Shown: piece by piece, positions 8,475 through 17,038 of the stretch
How the letters are laid out: the number at the start of each line of letters is the position of its first letter
Position numbering within the stretch: position 1 is the first letter of the stretch
Assembly (NCBI RefSeq): GCF_027923225.1
Contig: NZ_BSDI01000010.1
Span: 1-64,000, forward strand
Origin: Phytohabitans aurantiacus
GTDB lineage: Bacteria > Actinomycetota > Actinomycetes > Mycobacteriales > Micromonosporaceae
Length of the DNA stretch: 64,000 nucleotides
Reading direction: 5' to 3'
Translations under genes and position numbers: made by a program
The notes under the pieces: generated by a model
The model's input: the letters and a program-made list of their open reading frames with translations, nothing else
Told to the model about the DNA's origin: nothing
The model's database searches: none

Positions 8475-10058
8475 GTGAAACTGAAAGGCGCGATCGCGGC
8501 CGTCGCCACCGGGGCACTCGTGGTCATCGCCGCGCCGTACGCGTTCGCGGACACGTTGCTCTCCGACGATTTCGAGGACGGCAACGCAAGCGGCTGGTCC
8601 ACGTCCGGCGGTACGTGGTCGGTCGTCACGGACGGCACCCGTGCGTACCGCCAGGCGGGCACCAGCAGCGACTCCCGTAGCCTGGTCGGGTCGACGAGCT
8701 GGGCCGACTACTCGGTACAGGCACGGGTCAAACCGACCGGCTTCAACGGATCGAGCCGGTTCGCCGGCCTGATCGCACGCGCGCAGAGCAGCAGCAACTA
8801 CTACGCGCTCGTAATCACCAGCTCCGGTGCCGTTCAGTTGATCAAGCGAGCGGGCGGTAGTCCGATCGTGCTGGGCAGCGGCACCGGAGCTGGCTCGGTC
8901 GGCACCTGGACCACGCTTCGCCTCGACGCGGCCGGCAGTTCGCTGCGGGGGTACGTCAACGGGGCGCTCGCGGTCAACGCGACCGATACCGCGTTCGCCA
9001 GCGGCCGTCCGGGCATCGCGGCCAGCTACGCCAGCGTCACGGTCGACGACGTCACGGTCGCCACCGGTGTCGGTGAGCCGACCCCCGGACCGACGAGCGG
9101 CGGGCCGACCCTGCCACCCACCGAACCGCCGATCGAGCCGGGCGCGCCGCCAAAGGGCTTCGCCTCGGTCAACACGCTCGGGCAGAACGGCACCACGGGC
9201 GGTGCCGGCGGACCCACCGTCACGGTGGACACCGCGGCCGAGCTGCTGGCCGCGATCGCGCAGAACGGACCGCTGAACATCCGGGTGAGCGGCATGATCG
9301 CGCTGCCCGGCCCGATGCACGACGTGACGTCCGACAAGACGATCGTGGGCGTCGGTGCCGGTTCCGGCATCACCGGTGGCGGCTTCAACGTCGGGGTGCC
9401 GATCAGTGACGTCACCACCCCGCCGGCCAACGCCGTGCACAACGTCATCATCCGGAACCTGAACATCCGCGACTTCCCGGACGACGGGATCAACGTGCAG
9501 ATGTTCTCGCACCACGTGTGGCTCGACCACAACGACATCTCGAACGGCTACGACGGGGCGCTCGACATCAAGCGTGGCTCGTCGTACATCACGGTGTCGT
9601 GGAACCACCTCCACAATCACACCAAGACGATGCTGCTCGGGCACGACGACGGCAACGCCGCTCAGGACACCGGAAACCTCAAGGTGACGTACCACAACAA
9701 CTGGTTCAACCGGACGCCGCAGCGCAACCCGCGGGTCCGCTTCGGCGAGCCGGTGCACGTGTTCAACAACTACTACGTCTACAACACCGACGTCGGCGTG
9801 GCCTGCCAGGCGAACGCGGGCTGTGTGGTCGAAGGCAACTACTTCGAGGACGTGGAGGAACCCGTCAGCAACAGCTACGCGGGCCCGGGCGGCCGCTGCG
9901 TCGCGCGCAACAACGTGTTCGTCGGCGAATCGGGGCAGCCCGATTGCAGCGGCACGGTGCAGGAGCCGAGCGCCTACTACAGCTACACGGTCGCCGACCC
10001 CAACACCATCAAGTCTGTCGTCACGGCGGGAGCTGGTACCGGGAAGCTCAGCTTCTAG
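8475..10058 (+). CDS. Secreted multidomain pectate lyase (LamG-like module + PL1)
   Basis: Secreted enzyme of 527 aa starting at a GTG with GAGGAGG upstream. A signal peptide ends near APYAFAD. Residues about 30-195 form a concanavalin-like/LamG-type carbohydrate-binding module (LSDDFEDGNASGW at its start, VDDVTVAT at its end). A Pro/Thr-rich linker (GEPTPGPTSG onward) joins it to a PL1 catalytic domain from about residue 230, with VWLDHND near 347 and QRNPRVRFG near 414. The added module probably anchors the enzyme to plant cell wall. It has little resemblance to the upstream lyase outside the core motifs, so the pair is complementary rather than a tandem duplication. Confidence 0.87.
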   Translation: MKLKGAIAAVATGALVVIAAPYAFADTLLSDDFEDGNASGWSTSGGTWSVVTDGTRAYRQAGTSSDSRSLVGSTSWADYSVQARVKPTGFNGSSRFAGLIARAQSSSNYYALVITSSGAVQLIKRAGGSPIVLGSGTGAGSVGTWTTLRLDAAGSSLRGYVNGALAVNATDTAFASGRPGIAASYASVTVDDVTVATGVGEPTPGPTSGGPTLPPTEPPIEPGAPPKGFASVNTLGQNGTTGGAGGPTVTVDTAAELLAAIAQNGPLNIRVSGMIALPGPMHDVTSDKTIVGVGAGSGITGGGFNVGVPISDVTTPPANAVHNVIIRNLNIRDFPDDGINVQMFSHHVWLDHNDISNGYDGALDIKRGSSYITVSWNHLHNHTKTMLLGHDDGNAAQDTGNLKVTYHNNWFNRTPQRNPRVRFGEPVHVFNNYYVYNTDVGVACQANAGCVVEGNYFEDVEEPVSNSYAGPGGRCVARNNVFVGESGQPDCSGTVQEPSAYYSYTVADPNTIKSVVTAGAGTGKLSF

Positions 10059-10206
10059 GGGCCGTGCACGCGAGATGTGACCGCGGGCGGTGGGCAGACA
10101 CCGCCCGCGGGCACCACACCCGGTCGGGGACGGGGCACGGGCGGCTACAGCCCGGGCCTCCCGCGTCCCGCCCCGGCCGGTCCTGCTCTTTGCGGTTCCC
10201 ACACAG

Positions 10207-10238
10207 AAAAGGGCGGGCCCAACCGGGCCCGCCCTTTT
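10207..10238. terminator. Bidirectional terminator
   Basis: A perfect 14-bp stem (AAAAGGGCGGGCCC paired with GGGCCCGCCCTTTT) with an AACC loop. It gives a U-tract on both strands and lies between the convergent lyase and ABC ATPase genes. Confidence 0.9.
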
Positions 10239-10249
10239 CGTAGCTTGTA

Positions 10250-11341
<1,092 letters not shown>

Positions 11342-11457
11342 GGTGGAGCGCTTCCTTTCACCGGCAGGAACGTGCCGGACGATCCGAGTGAAGGAGCGAC
11401 CGGCGCGGAATGGCGCCGGCCAGCGGGTGCACCTAGGTGTCATCCGCGTCACGCAAC

Positions 11458-11471
11458 GGTAAACGGTTTCC
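11458..11471. promoter_or_regulatory. Second LacI-type operator copy
   Basis: GGTAAACGGTTTCC shares the AAACGGTT core and CG-centred symmetry with the operator at 82-95. It lies upstream of the ABC ATPase gene, in the otherwise empty 11342-11620 gap, which must also hold the promoter of the tRNA gene. Confidence 0.4.
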
Positions 11472-11620
11472 GGCTGCGTGCCAAGGTGCGACGTGGTTTC
11501 TGGGACCGCCCGGTGCGGATCATTCGGGCATCCGGGCATGGCTGGGCACGAACGCCCCGCGCGTCGATGAGACACCGATCACCGGCGATGCCAGTCTGTC
11601 GTTATGCTGGCGACGAGCAA

Positions 11621-11697
11621 GCCCCTGTAGCTCAGTTGGCCAGAGCTTCCGCCTTGTAAGCGGAGGGTCGCCGGTTCGAGTCCGGCCGGGGGCTCCA
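11621..11697 (+). tRNA. tRNA-Thr (anticodon TGT), prophage integration target
   Basis: A complete 77-nt cloverleaf including encoded CCA: acceptor GCCCCTG pairs with CGGGGGC, the D arm is normal, the anticodon stem TCCGC/GCGGA has loop CTTGTAA (anticodon TGT), and the T arm is GCCGG/CCGGC. Its 3' 45 bases are the left attachment core, so integration keeps the gene intact. Confidence 0.95.
11653..11697. other. attL core (45 bp)
   Basis: The 45 bases from the anticodon loop to the CCA of the tRNA-Thr are identical to 54610-54654. The first base before the repeat differs (C here, G at the right end), which defines the left limit. Confidence 0.93.
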
Positions 11698-11761
11698 ACA
11701 CTCCTCTACCTGCGGAAACGTCCGTGAGCGTCCCGGACAAGGGGATGCAACGAGGCTCATG

Positions 11762-11778
11762 GAGTATCCGCTTAGCGC
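11762..11778 (+). promoter_or_regulatory. Candidate integrase arm-type site, left
   Basis: GAGTATCCGCTTAGCGC matches the sequence at 54531-54547 at 15 of 17 positions, in the same orientation. It lies 64 bases inside the left core; the right copy lies 62 bases inside the right core. This symmetry is expected of integrase arm-binding sites. Confidence 0.5.
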
Positions 11779-11817
11779 ACATCGCCCGATGCCGCCCACC
11801 GTCCTCTCCGGGGGACG

Positions 11818-12855
11818 GTGATCCACATGCCACCGCTACACCCGAAGCAGCGCAGGCCCAACGCGGGACGCTTCCAGCCGCTCATCAACAGCTTCGCCCT
11901 GGCCTTGCGCGCCGTCGGCCGCAGCGAACGCACCGTCTTCACTTACACGGACGCCGCCGTCCTGTACGCAGGCTGGCTCCTACGCGAACACCCGCACCTC
12001 AACGGCTGGGAAGACGCCGGCCGCGACCACCTCCGTGGTTTCCTCGTGTGGATCCAAAACGGCGGCGACCCGTGCCCCCACTGGTTCGCGCCAGAGACCC
12101 GGCACGGTGACGCACCGGCATGGCGAATGGCCGAGGAACGACAGCCCTGCACCGGGTACGGCAAGGCATACGTCAACCAGCTCGCCCGGTCGCTCCAGCA
12201 GTTCGGGCACTTCCTCAGCGAGGAAGAGGACATGCCCGAGATGTTCGACCGCCGAGTCAAGGTCCCACCGGCCCCCAAGATGACCGAGAACCCCGTGCCC
12301 GTCCTGACGCCCACCCAACTGGCCACGCTCATCAAGGACGCCGAGAGCAAGAGAGACTTCCCGCATCGGCGCGACGCCGCGATCCTGCACCTATTCCGCG
12401 CCACCGGATGCCGCCTGGCCGAGATCGTGGGCATGAGCCTGGACCACGTTGACCTCAGCGACCGGTCCGCGCTGGTAACCGGCAAGGCCGACAAGACGCG
12501 GCGGGTCCGCTTCGACCATGCCTGTGCGCGGGCGATCGACCGGTACCTCCGTGTCCGTCCGCGCCATCCGGCGCAGCACCTGCCGGCCCTGTGGCTGGGT
12601 GTGCGCCGGCGGCAGGCCATGACCATCTCCGGCTTGTATCAGCTGGTCGAGCGGCGCGGCGCGCGGCTCGGGATCAAGATCCACCCACACATGTTCCGCC
12701 ACGGCTTTGCCGACGCCTGGATCGACAACGGTGGCACCGAGGGCGACCTCATGGAGCTCATGGGCTGGGACAGCACGCAGATGCTCCAGCGGTACGGCCG
12801 CGCGGTCCGAGCCCGCCGCGCGGCGCGCGCGTACGACCGGGTCATGGGCGGATGA
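11818..12855 (+). CDS. int: Tyrosine-recombinase integrase
   Basis: Site-specific recombinase of 345 aa that would integrate and excise the prophage at the tRNA-Thr core. The N-terminal SAM-like core-binding domain is at about 20-150. The catalytic domain has R199 in TGCRLAEI, K223 in GKADKTR, H291-x-x-R294 in HPHMFRHG, W317 (in place of the second His) and the nucleophile Y326 in MLQRYG. GTG at 11818 after GGGGGACG is used; an in-frame ATG lies at 11827. It is the first gene inside attL, 121 bases from the core, reading inward. Confidence 0.92.
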   Translation: MIHMPPLHPKQRRPNAGRFQPLINSFALALRAVGRSERTVFTYTDAAVLYAGWLLREHPHLNGWEDAGRDHLRGFLVWIQNGGDPCPHWFAPETRHGDAPAWRMAEERQPCTGYGKAYVNQLARSLQQFGHFLSEEEDMPEMFDRRVKVPPAPKMTENPVPVLTPTQLATLIKDAESKRDFPHRRDAAILHLFRATGCRLAEIVGMSLDHVDLSDRSALVTGKADKTRRVRFDHACARAIDRYLRVRPRHPAQHLPALWLGVRRRQAMTISGLYQLVERRGARLGIKIHPHMFRHGFADAWIDNGGTEGDLMELMGWDSTQMLQRYGRAVRARRAARAYDRVMGG

Positions 12856-12859
12856 CGCA

Positions 12860-12893
12860 GCAGACCGGCAACCGTAAAGGGCTGCCGGTCTGC
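12860..12893. terminator. Hairpin between convergent genes
   Basis: GCAGACCGGCA at 12860-12870 pairs perfectly with TGCCGGTCTGC at 12883-12893 around a 12-base loop. It separates the integrase from the leftward gene at 12904. There is no T-run, so it may be a factor-assisted or weak terminator. Confidence 0.6.
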
Positions 12894-12903
12894 GCTGGAG
12901 CGT

Positions 12904-13428
12904 CTAAACCGAGTGAAGCGGACGCGTTGCCGATCCGTTCGTTGCGTGGGTTTCTGGCGCCTTGCCGGTGGAGCCGTGAAGCCAGCCGCGGTCGTACCCA
13001 CGGGTCTCGGCCTGGTTCAGTGCGACCGACATCGAGGACAGGATCTGTGCGAGCTGCTCCTCGGTGGCCTTGAGGCGTGCCTCGTCGGCCAGCATTCGTG
13101 CGGCGAACGCGTCGACCAGGGCGTCGACGCGTTCGTCCTCGCGCTGCTGGGCGACCTGCTGTCGTTCTTCGGCGCGGTCGTCGAGCCAGTGCGCGACGCT
13201 GTCGATCAGCCAGGCCAGGCCGCCGACGATGAAGAGCACTGCGCAGAGGCCGATCAGGGCGCCGTGCTCTTGGTAGCCGAGCTGGGCCTTGCTGGCGCCG
13301 GTCCAGTAGAAGGCGTCGGCCATCAGCATGGCGCAGGTGACGACGCTGCCGCCGATAGTGCAGATGAGTGCGGTGGTGCGAGCGGTGGCTGGTGGAGTGG
13401 CTGGTGCGGGGTGCTTGGTTTCTGGCAC
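12904..13428 (-). CDS. Two-TM membrane protein with coiled coil
   Basis: A 174-aa protein of unknown function. Hydrophobic segments at about 19-36 (TALICTIGGSVVTCAMLM) and 56-77 (GLCAVLFIVGGLAWLIDSV) are followed by a charged, probably coiled-coil region (DDRAEERQQVAQQREDER). Predicted to span the membrane twice with a cytoplasmic tail. It lies alone, convergent with the integrase. Similar small membrane proteins are common in actinomycete mobile elements; no function is assigned. Confidence 0.6.
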   Translation of the reverse strand: MPETKHPAPATPPATARTTALICTIGGSVVTCAMLMADAFYWTGASKAQLGYQEHGALIGLCAVLFIVGGLAWLIDSVAHWLDDRAEERQQVAQQREDERVDALVDAFAARMLADEARLKATEEQLAQILSSMSVALNQAETRGYDRGWLHGSTGKAPETHATNGSATRPLHSV

Positions 13429-13775
13429 GTCGTCGGTTCCCTCCGTGGTTTTCGGCGAGTCCCGCCCCTCGCCGAGTCCTCCTATGTGTGCGCTCCCACC
13501 GGCTGTGTTGCCGACCCCGCCGGTCGGATCATGGGAAGCGAAGCACCTATGATTCCGATCACTGAAGGCCGCGCGCTAGACACGGAGAGTTGACCCCACG
13601 TCACCCGAACAGGCGCATCGCTGATCGGCCGTTAAGCCCGATCAGGACACCAAGGTCGAGAACACCCATGAATAGCCGTGACCAGCGAAAGAACGTCCTC
13701 GGGCTGATGGTCCACTCAGCATGACCAAAAGGTCAGACCGGCCGTGCAATCACCCGATCAGGTGACGGGAATCCG
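13429..13775. other. Gap without a clear gene
   Basis: This 347-bp stretch holds no convincing gene. It contains an 8-bp-stem hairpin (CTGATCGG 13621-13628 with CCGATCAG 13638-13645), a TCACC-CGATCA-GGTGA palindrome near 13749, and only an 18-codon frame at 13669. Confidence 0.5.
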
Positions 13776-13991
13776 TCACTCTGCGTGCGGCTGCAGCTTG
13801 GCCTCAACCACCGAGCGCCGCACCTGGATGACCCCACGGGACGACAGCGGCTTGAGTCGCCAGCCCTCGCCCTCAGCGCCGAACTCGCGCTCGCGCGCCG
13901 CTGGGTCGTTCAGGATGCGCAGCATCGTCGACCGGTGCACCCCGAGCAGGTCGGCCGCTCGTGGCCCGGTGATCCACTCGTCGTTGCTCAC
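13776..13991 (-). CDS. Excisionase-like small HTH protein
   Basis: A 71-aa protein with a winged-helix/MerR-like motif: WITGPRAADLLGVHRSTMLR near residues 6-25, the pattern of excisionase/AlpA-type proteins that read a single site. The GTG at 13991 places the HTH at the N-terminus; the frame is open much further upstream (to 14291), so a longer product from ATG codons such as 14072 is possible. It is divergent from the gene at 14128, and the three 18-bp repeats at 14065-14118 lie between or inside, depending on the true start. Role as Xis is inferred. Confidence 0.55.
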   Translation of the reverse strand: MSNDEWITGPRAADLLGVHRSTMLRILNDPAAREREFGAEGEGWRLKPLSSRGVIQVRRSVVEAKLQPHAE

Positions 13992-14064
13992 GCACACCCC
14001 GACGTCATGCACCGGATGATCCCACGTCCGCTGCACCTGCTCCAAGCGACTCGATAGCGCAAAT

Positions 14065-14118
14065 TGCTTCATCCGACGCAACGGCTTCAGTTGCATCATT
14101 CGCTTCAGTCGCGTCACA
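14065..14118. repeat. Three 18-bp direct repeats (candidate operator)
   Basis: GCTTCA occurs at 14066, 14084 and 14102, exactly 18 bases apart. The last two units share GCTTCAGTYGCRTCA and the first is GCTTCATCCGACGCA. They sit just upstream of the gene at 14128 and of the excisionase-like gene, where a regulator or accessory recombination protein could bind. Confidence 0.55.
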
Positions 14119-14127
14119 CTGTCCGGC

Positions 14128-14373
14128 ATGACCTTCACCCGCCGCCTCGTGCTCATCACCAGCGCGGTCTTCGCCCTCTTCGCGATCGTCTGGGTCGCCG
14201 GCGTCGCCCTCGCCCCTGGCCCCATCCCCTGGGGCGTCGCCGCTGTCGGCGTCATCGCCCCCGTCGGCGCCGCCGTCACGCTGCTGCTCAACCTCCGCGC
14301 CGACCAGCTCCGGGCCTTCCGTCCCCGTCGACGGCGGGCTCGCGCGGCCGCCGGCTTGGAGGCACCGCGATGA
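14128..14373 (+). CDS. Small two-TM membrane protein
   Basis: An 81-aa protein with two hydrophobic segments, at about 7-28 (LVLITSAVFALFAIVWVAG) and 34-55, then an Arg-rich cytoplasmic tail. Its stop overlaps the next start (ATGA at 14370), so it is coupled to the Spd-like gene. No family is recognised; position suggests part of the AICE-like membrane gene set. Confidence 0.6.
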   Translation: MTFTRRLVLITSAVFALFAIVWVAGVALAPGPIPWGVAAVGVIAPVGAAVTLLLNLRADQLRAFRPRRRRARAAAGLEAPR

Positions 14374-15308
14374 GCACCGACACCCTCCTACCCCAGGCCC
14401 GCCGGCTCGTCGCCGAGCTGGGTGAGCTGCCCGCCCGCAACCGGCTGATGTCCGAGTTCAAGATCTCCGGCCCCCGGGCTACCGGCCTGCGCGACGAGCT
14501 GATCCGCGAGGACACGCGCGCCCAGCTCGCCACCCCGGGCCCCGCCGCGGCAAGGCCCCGCCGGCGTCGCCCCGGTGCCCACCTGGCGTGGGCATCCCGT
14601 CGGCTCCGGCAGGTGGGCACCGACCCTGCGCCGCCGCCGGTTCACGTGACCGTGACGGCGCCAGCTCCGCAGCCTCGTCGCCGGCTCGCGGGTGCCCACC
14701 GTGCCCTCGCGTCGCGGAGGCTGCGCGAGGTGGGCACTAAGGCCACCGTGTCGGTACCGCCGGCCGCTCCGGAACCGATCACGCCACCGCAGGCCACTGT
14801 GGACGTGCCCACCCCAGACCCGGCACCCATCGCACCCGCCGACGGTGGGCACCAGCCGCCCGACCGCGCCGCCCGTCCGGTGCGCGCCTGGCCGGTCCTG
14901 GTGCTCGCCCTACCCGCCTCCATCGCCATCTGGGCCGGCTGGGTCGGCATCGGCCGTCTGACCGGCTTCGGCGTCGTCAACCTGCTGCCCGGCATCGCAC
15001 CCGAGGGCGGCTGGGCCACCATCGACACGGCCATCACGCTGCCCATCGGAATGGAGGCGTACGCCGCGTACGCGTTGCGGGTCTGGCTGAGCGGCCAGGT
15101 ACCTGCCCGGGCGCGTCGGTTCGCACGCTGGTCGGCCATCGGCGCACTCGCGCTCGGCGCGGCCGGACAGGTCGCCTACCACCTGATGGTCGCCGCCGGC
15201 GTCACCGCAGCGCCGTGGCAGATCACCACCGCGCTCTCCTGCATCCCGGTCGCCGTCCTCGGCATGGGGGCAGCGCTCTACCACCTCATCCGCACCGAGG
15301 AGAAGTGA
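14370..15308 (+). CDS. HTH-membrane protein related to AICE spread (Spd/DUF2637-like) proteins
   Basis: A 312-aa protein with an N-terminal winged-helix-like segment (RNRLMSEFKISGPRATGL, about 24-40). A basic, Pro-rich linker follows, containing a 21-residue unit twice, 39 residues apart (starting RRRRPGAH at 64 and RRRLAGAH at 103). A C-terminal domain from about 170 has four hydrophobic segments (WPVLVLALPASIAIW; IGMEAYAAYALRVWL; WSAIGALALGAAGQVAYHL; CIPVAVLGMGAALYHLI). The YAAYALRxWL and AGQVAYHL signatures are seen in membrane proteins of actinomycete integrative elements linked to plasmid spread. Coupled at both ends by ATGA overlaps. Function in a phage is unclear. Confidence 0.6.
   Translation: MSTDTLLPQARRLVAELGELPARNRLMSEFKISGPRATGLRDELIREDTRAQLATPGPAAARPRRRRPGAHLAWASRRLRQVGTDPAPPPVHVTVTAPAPQPRRRLAGAHRALASRRLREVGTKATVSVPPAAPEPITPPQATVDVPTPDPAPIAPADGGHQPPDRAARPVRAWPVLVLALPASIAIWAGWVGIGRLTGFGVVNLLPGIAPEGGWATIDTAITLPIGMEAYAAYALRVWLSGQVPARARRFARWSAIGALALGAAGQVAYHLMVAAGVTAAPWQITTALSCIPVAVLGMGAALYHLIRTEEK
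14575..14852. repeat. Three inverted GTGCCCAC/GTGGGCAC pairs inside the Spd-like gene
   Basis: GTGCCCAC lies at 14575, 14692 and 14805, each followed by GTGGGCAC at 14613, 14730 and 14845: mate spacing 38, 38 and 40, pair spacing 117 and 113. In the first two pairs the motif is read GCC-CAC; in the third it is read GTG-CCC-ACC, so DNA rather than protein is being kept. The same half-sites form a perfect palindrome at 16807-16821. Confidence 0.65.
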
Positions 15309-15583
15309 TGGCCGCACGCCGGTACCGCATCCGCGCCCACGACCCGCGAGGCGCTGAGATCCACACAAACCGCGAGTTCGCAGCGGTCCTGGACCTGGAC
15401 GGCCGCGGCGCCCGCGAGGCAGGCGCCCACCTCGACGACCTGGCCGTCATCCTCGCGCGGGCGGACGGGGCACGCGGTGAGGAGATCGCCGGTTACTACC
15501 TGGCGGTGCACGAGGTGGAGACGGGCGCGCTGATCTGCCACTGGCCGGCCATGATCGAAGGGGAACCGTGGACCAGCCGATGA
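15308..15583 (+). CDS. Conserved small hypothetical protein
   Basis: A 91-aa soluble protein (MAARRYRIRAHDPRGAEIH...), probably alpha/beta, no membrane segment. It is joined to its neighbours by ATGA at its start and a 16-base overlap at its end. No family recognised; the operon structure makes it a real gene. Confidence 0.6.
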   Translation: MAARRYRIRAHDPRGAEIHTNREFAAVLDLDGRGAREAGAHLDDLAVILARADGARGEEIAGYYLAVHEVETGALICHWPAMIEGEPWTSR

Positions 15584-16089
15584 GCCCGACCGGCGTCGCC
15601 GTCCTGTTGTTGTTGGCCTTGGTCGTCGACTACATGAGCGTCGGCCCGAACTCGCTCCGGGACAGGCTGGCGTTCTTCATGGCCTTGCCAGCAATCCGGC
15701 AGGGCTTCGACGGCTCTCCCCTCGACCAGTGGACCGTCAGCGCGCTCTCCGGCGTCATCGACGAACTGCTCGCGGCGAGCGGCGGCGCCTACATCGCCGG
15801 CGCCACCACGTCTGTTGTGCTCGGCGCCGGGATCGGGGTGCTCGCGATCTACACGGTTGGCTGCCTACTCCCGGTACGCATGTCCAAGCGGCTCGGGCGG
15901 TTCGCGTCGCTGTCCTTTCCCACATCCGGCATCTACCGCCTCAACCTGCCGCTCTGGGCGTGCGCCACCCTGCTTGGACTGATGGCCGAGCTACCCGGCG
16001 GCGCCGTCGGCTCGCTACTACTCGCCGCCATCGACTTCGTCACCGGCTGGGTCAGCTTGATCCCGGCCTGGCTCTTTGGAGTGTCATGA
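15568..16089 (+). CDS. Multi-TM membrane protein
   Basis: A 173-aa protein with about four hydrophobic segments (GVAVLLLLALVVDYM near the start, VVLGAGIGVLAIYTVGCLL near 90, LWACATLLGLMAEL near 130, VGSLLLAAIDFVTGWVSL near 150). Starts at GTG 15568 after GAAGGGGA. Its stop overlaps the next start. Unknown function; belongs to the same membrane-protein operon as the Spd-like gene. Confidence 0.6.
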   Translation: MDQPMSPTGVAVLLLLALVVDYMSVGPNSLRDRLAFFMALPAIRQGFDGSPLDQWTVSALSGVIDELLAASGGAYIAGATTSVVLGAGIGVLAIYTVGCLLPVRMSKRLGRFASLSFPTSGIYRLNLPLWACATLLGLMAELPGGAVGSLLLAAIDFVTGWVSLIPAWLFGVS

Positions 16090-16547
16090 CCATCCTTGCC
16101 GCATCCGAGCAACCGGCCGGCTGGGGCCGCTTCGTCGGCCTCCTCGTCGCCCTCGGGATCTTCATGGCCGGCGTCCGCCTGCAACGCTGGTGGGTCGCGT
16201 CCGGCCGATCCCTCCCCTCCCCCAGGGGACAGGGGTCACGCGTCGGCAGGGTCAACCCGCAGGTCAGCAAGGGTTCTGACCCCACTGACCCCTCCGATGA
16301 CCCTACGGCGGAAGAGGACGTGGCCGAGTACGACTGGGGCAGCGTCTCCGGCCGCGGCAACAAGGTCGAGGTCGTGCTCCGCCGCGCCGGCGAGCCAGCC
16401 CCGTCGGGCCAGGATCTTGACGGCTGGGTCGCCCAGCAGCTCGGCAAGCTGCGCCCGGCAGAGATTATCCGCGAGGCGCGGCGACGATTCGGTGCAAGCG
16501 AGTCCACGGTCAAACGGCGTATGCGCCGGGCGCGCGGTCGCCGCTAG
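16086..16547 (+). CDS. Membrane-anchored HTH-like protein
   Basis: A 153-aa protein with one N-terminal hydrophobic segment (GRFVGLLVALGIFMAGV), an acidic middle (DDPTAEEDVAEYDW) and a C-terminal basic helix-turn-helix-like end (EIIREARRRFGASESTVKRRM). ATG at 16086 overlaps the upstream stop. Its stop overlaps by 4 bases the end of the convergent GntR gene. Role unknown. Confidence 0.6.
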   Translation: MTILAASEQPAGWGRFVGLLVALGIFMAGVRLQRWWVASGRSLPSPRGQGSRVGRVNPQVSKGSDPTDPSDDPTAEEDVAEYDWGSVSGRGNKVEVVLRRAGEPAPSGQDLDGWVAQQLGKLRPAEIIREARRRFGASESTVKRRMRRARGRR

Positions 16548-16768
16548 GGCAGCTCGTCGGGCACGTAAAGCCCACGGCCCTGCGAGCTGACCACCCAGCC
16601 CCGATCAACCAACAGCGCGACGGCACGCTGCATCGTGCTCACCGACACCGAGTACAGCTCGGCGAGCTGGGGGTACGTGGGCAGCTTGGCACCCGGCTGG
16701 TACTCCCCGGTGTCGATGCGCTCCTGAAGGTCCGCGGCTATGTCGCGGTACCCCATCGGTATGGGCAT
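16544..16768 (-). CDS. GntR-type winged-helix regulator (DNA-binding domain only)
   Basis: A 74-aa protein that is only the GntR N-terminal domain: IAADLQERIDTGEYQPGAKL, then LAELYSVSVSTMQRAVALL, then the wing GWVVSSQGRGLYVP. GntR regulators with no or small effector domain (KorSA-like) control transfer and excision genes of actinomycete integrative elements. ATG at 16768 has AGGGAG upstream; the frame is open far upstream, but those codons are not conserved in character. It is divergent from the XRE-TPR regulator, with two perfect palindromes in the gap. Confidence 0.8.
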   Translation of the reverse strand: MPIPMGYRDIAADLQERIDTGEYQPGAKLPTYPQLAELYSVSVSTMQRAVALLVDRGWVVSSQGRGLYVPDELP

Positions 16769-16806
16769 GGTGGTGGATCTCCCTGGCTGACCCGGAGATC
16801 CGACCA

Positions 16807-16862
16807 TGCCCACTGTGGGCACATCAAGCACTATGTGTTCTCTGGTCACACTGTGACCAGAG
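16807..16862. promoter_or_regulatory. Two perfect palindromes between divergent regulators
   Basis: TGCCCAC-T-GTGGGCA at 16807-16821 and CTCTGGTCACA-C-TGTGACCAGAG at 16840-16862. The second is a 23-bp perfect inverted repeat, 11 bp per arm. Both sit 38-95 bases upstream of the GntR gene, in the 270-bp divergent region, and are likely binding sites for GntR or the XRE protein. Confidence 0.65.
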
Positions 16863-17038
16863 TCGCTAGGGTGTTGAGCTGGGTACCTGCTCCCTGGCTG
16901 ACACCGGGCGTAGGGCCTGCCGGGGGTGGCCGAAGGGCGCCCGCCCGCTCGTGTCACCCCCGGCCCCCGCACTACCCTTGTGGTGGCGCCGGGCTTGCGG
17001 CCGGCGCCACCATCCCTGACCGCAAGCAGGGAGCACCA

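Noticed and set aside
13669..13725. 18-codon frame ending near a stop-start pair
   Set aside because: Too short, weak ribosome site and no neighbour coupling; treated as non-coding.
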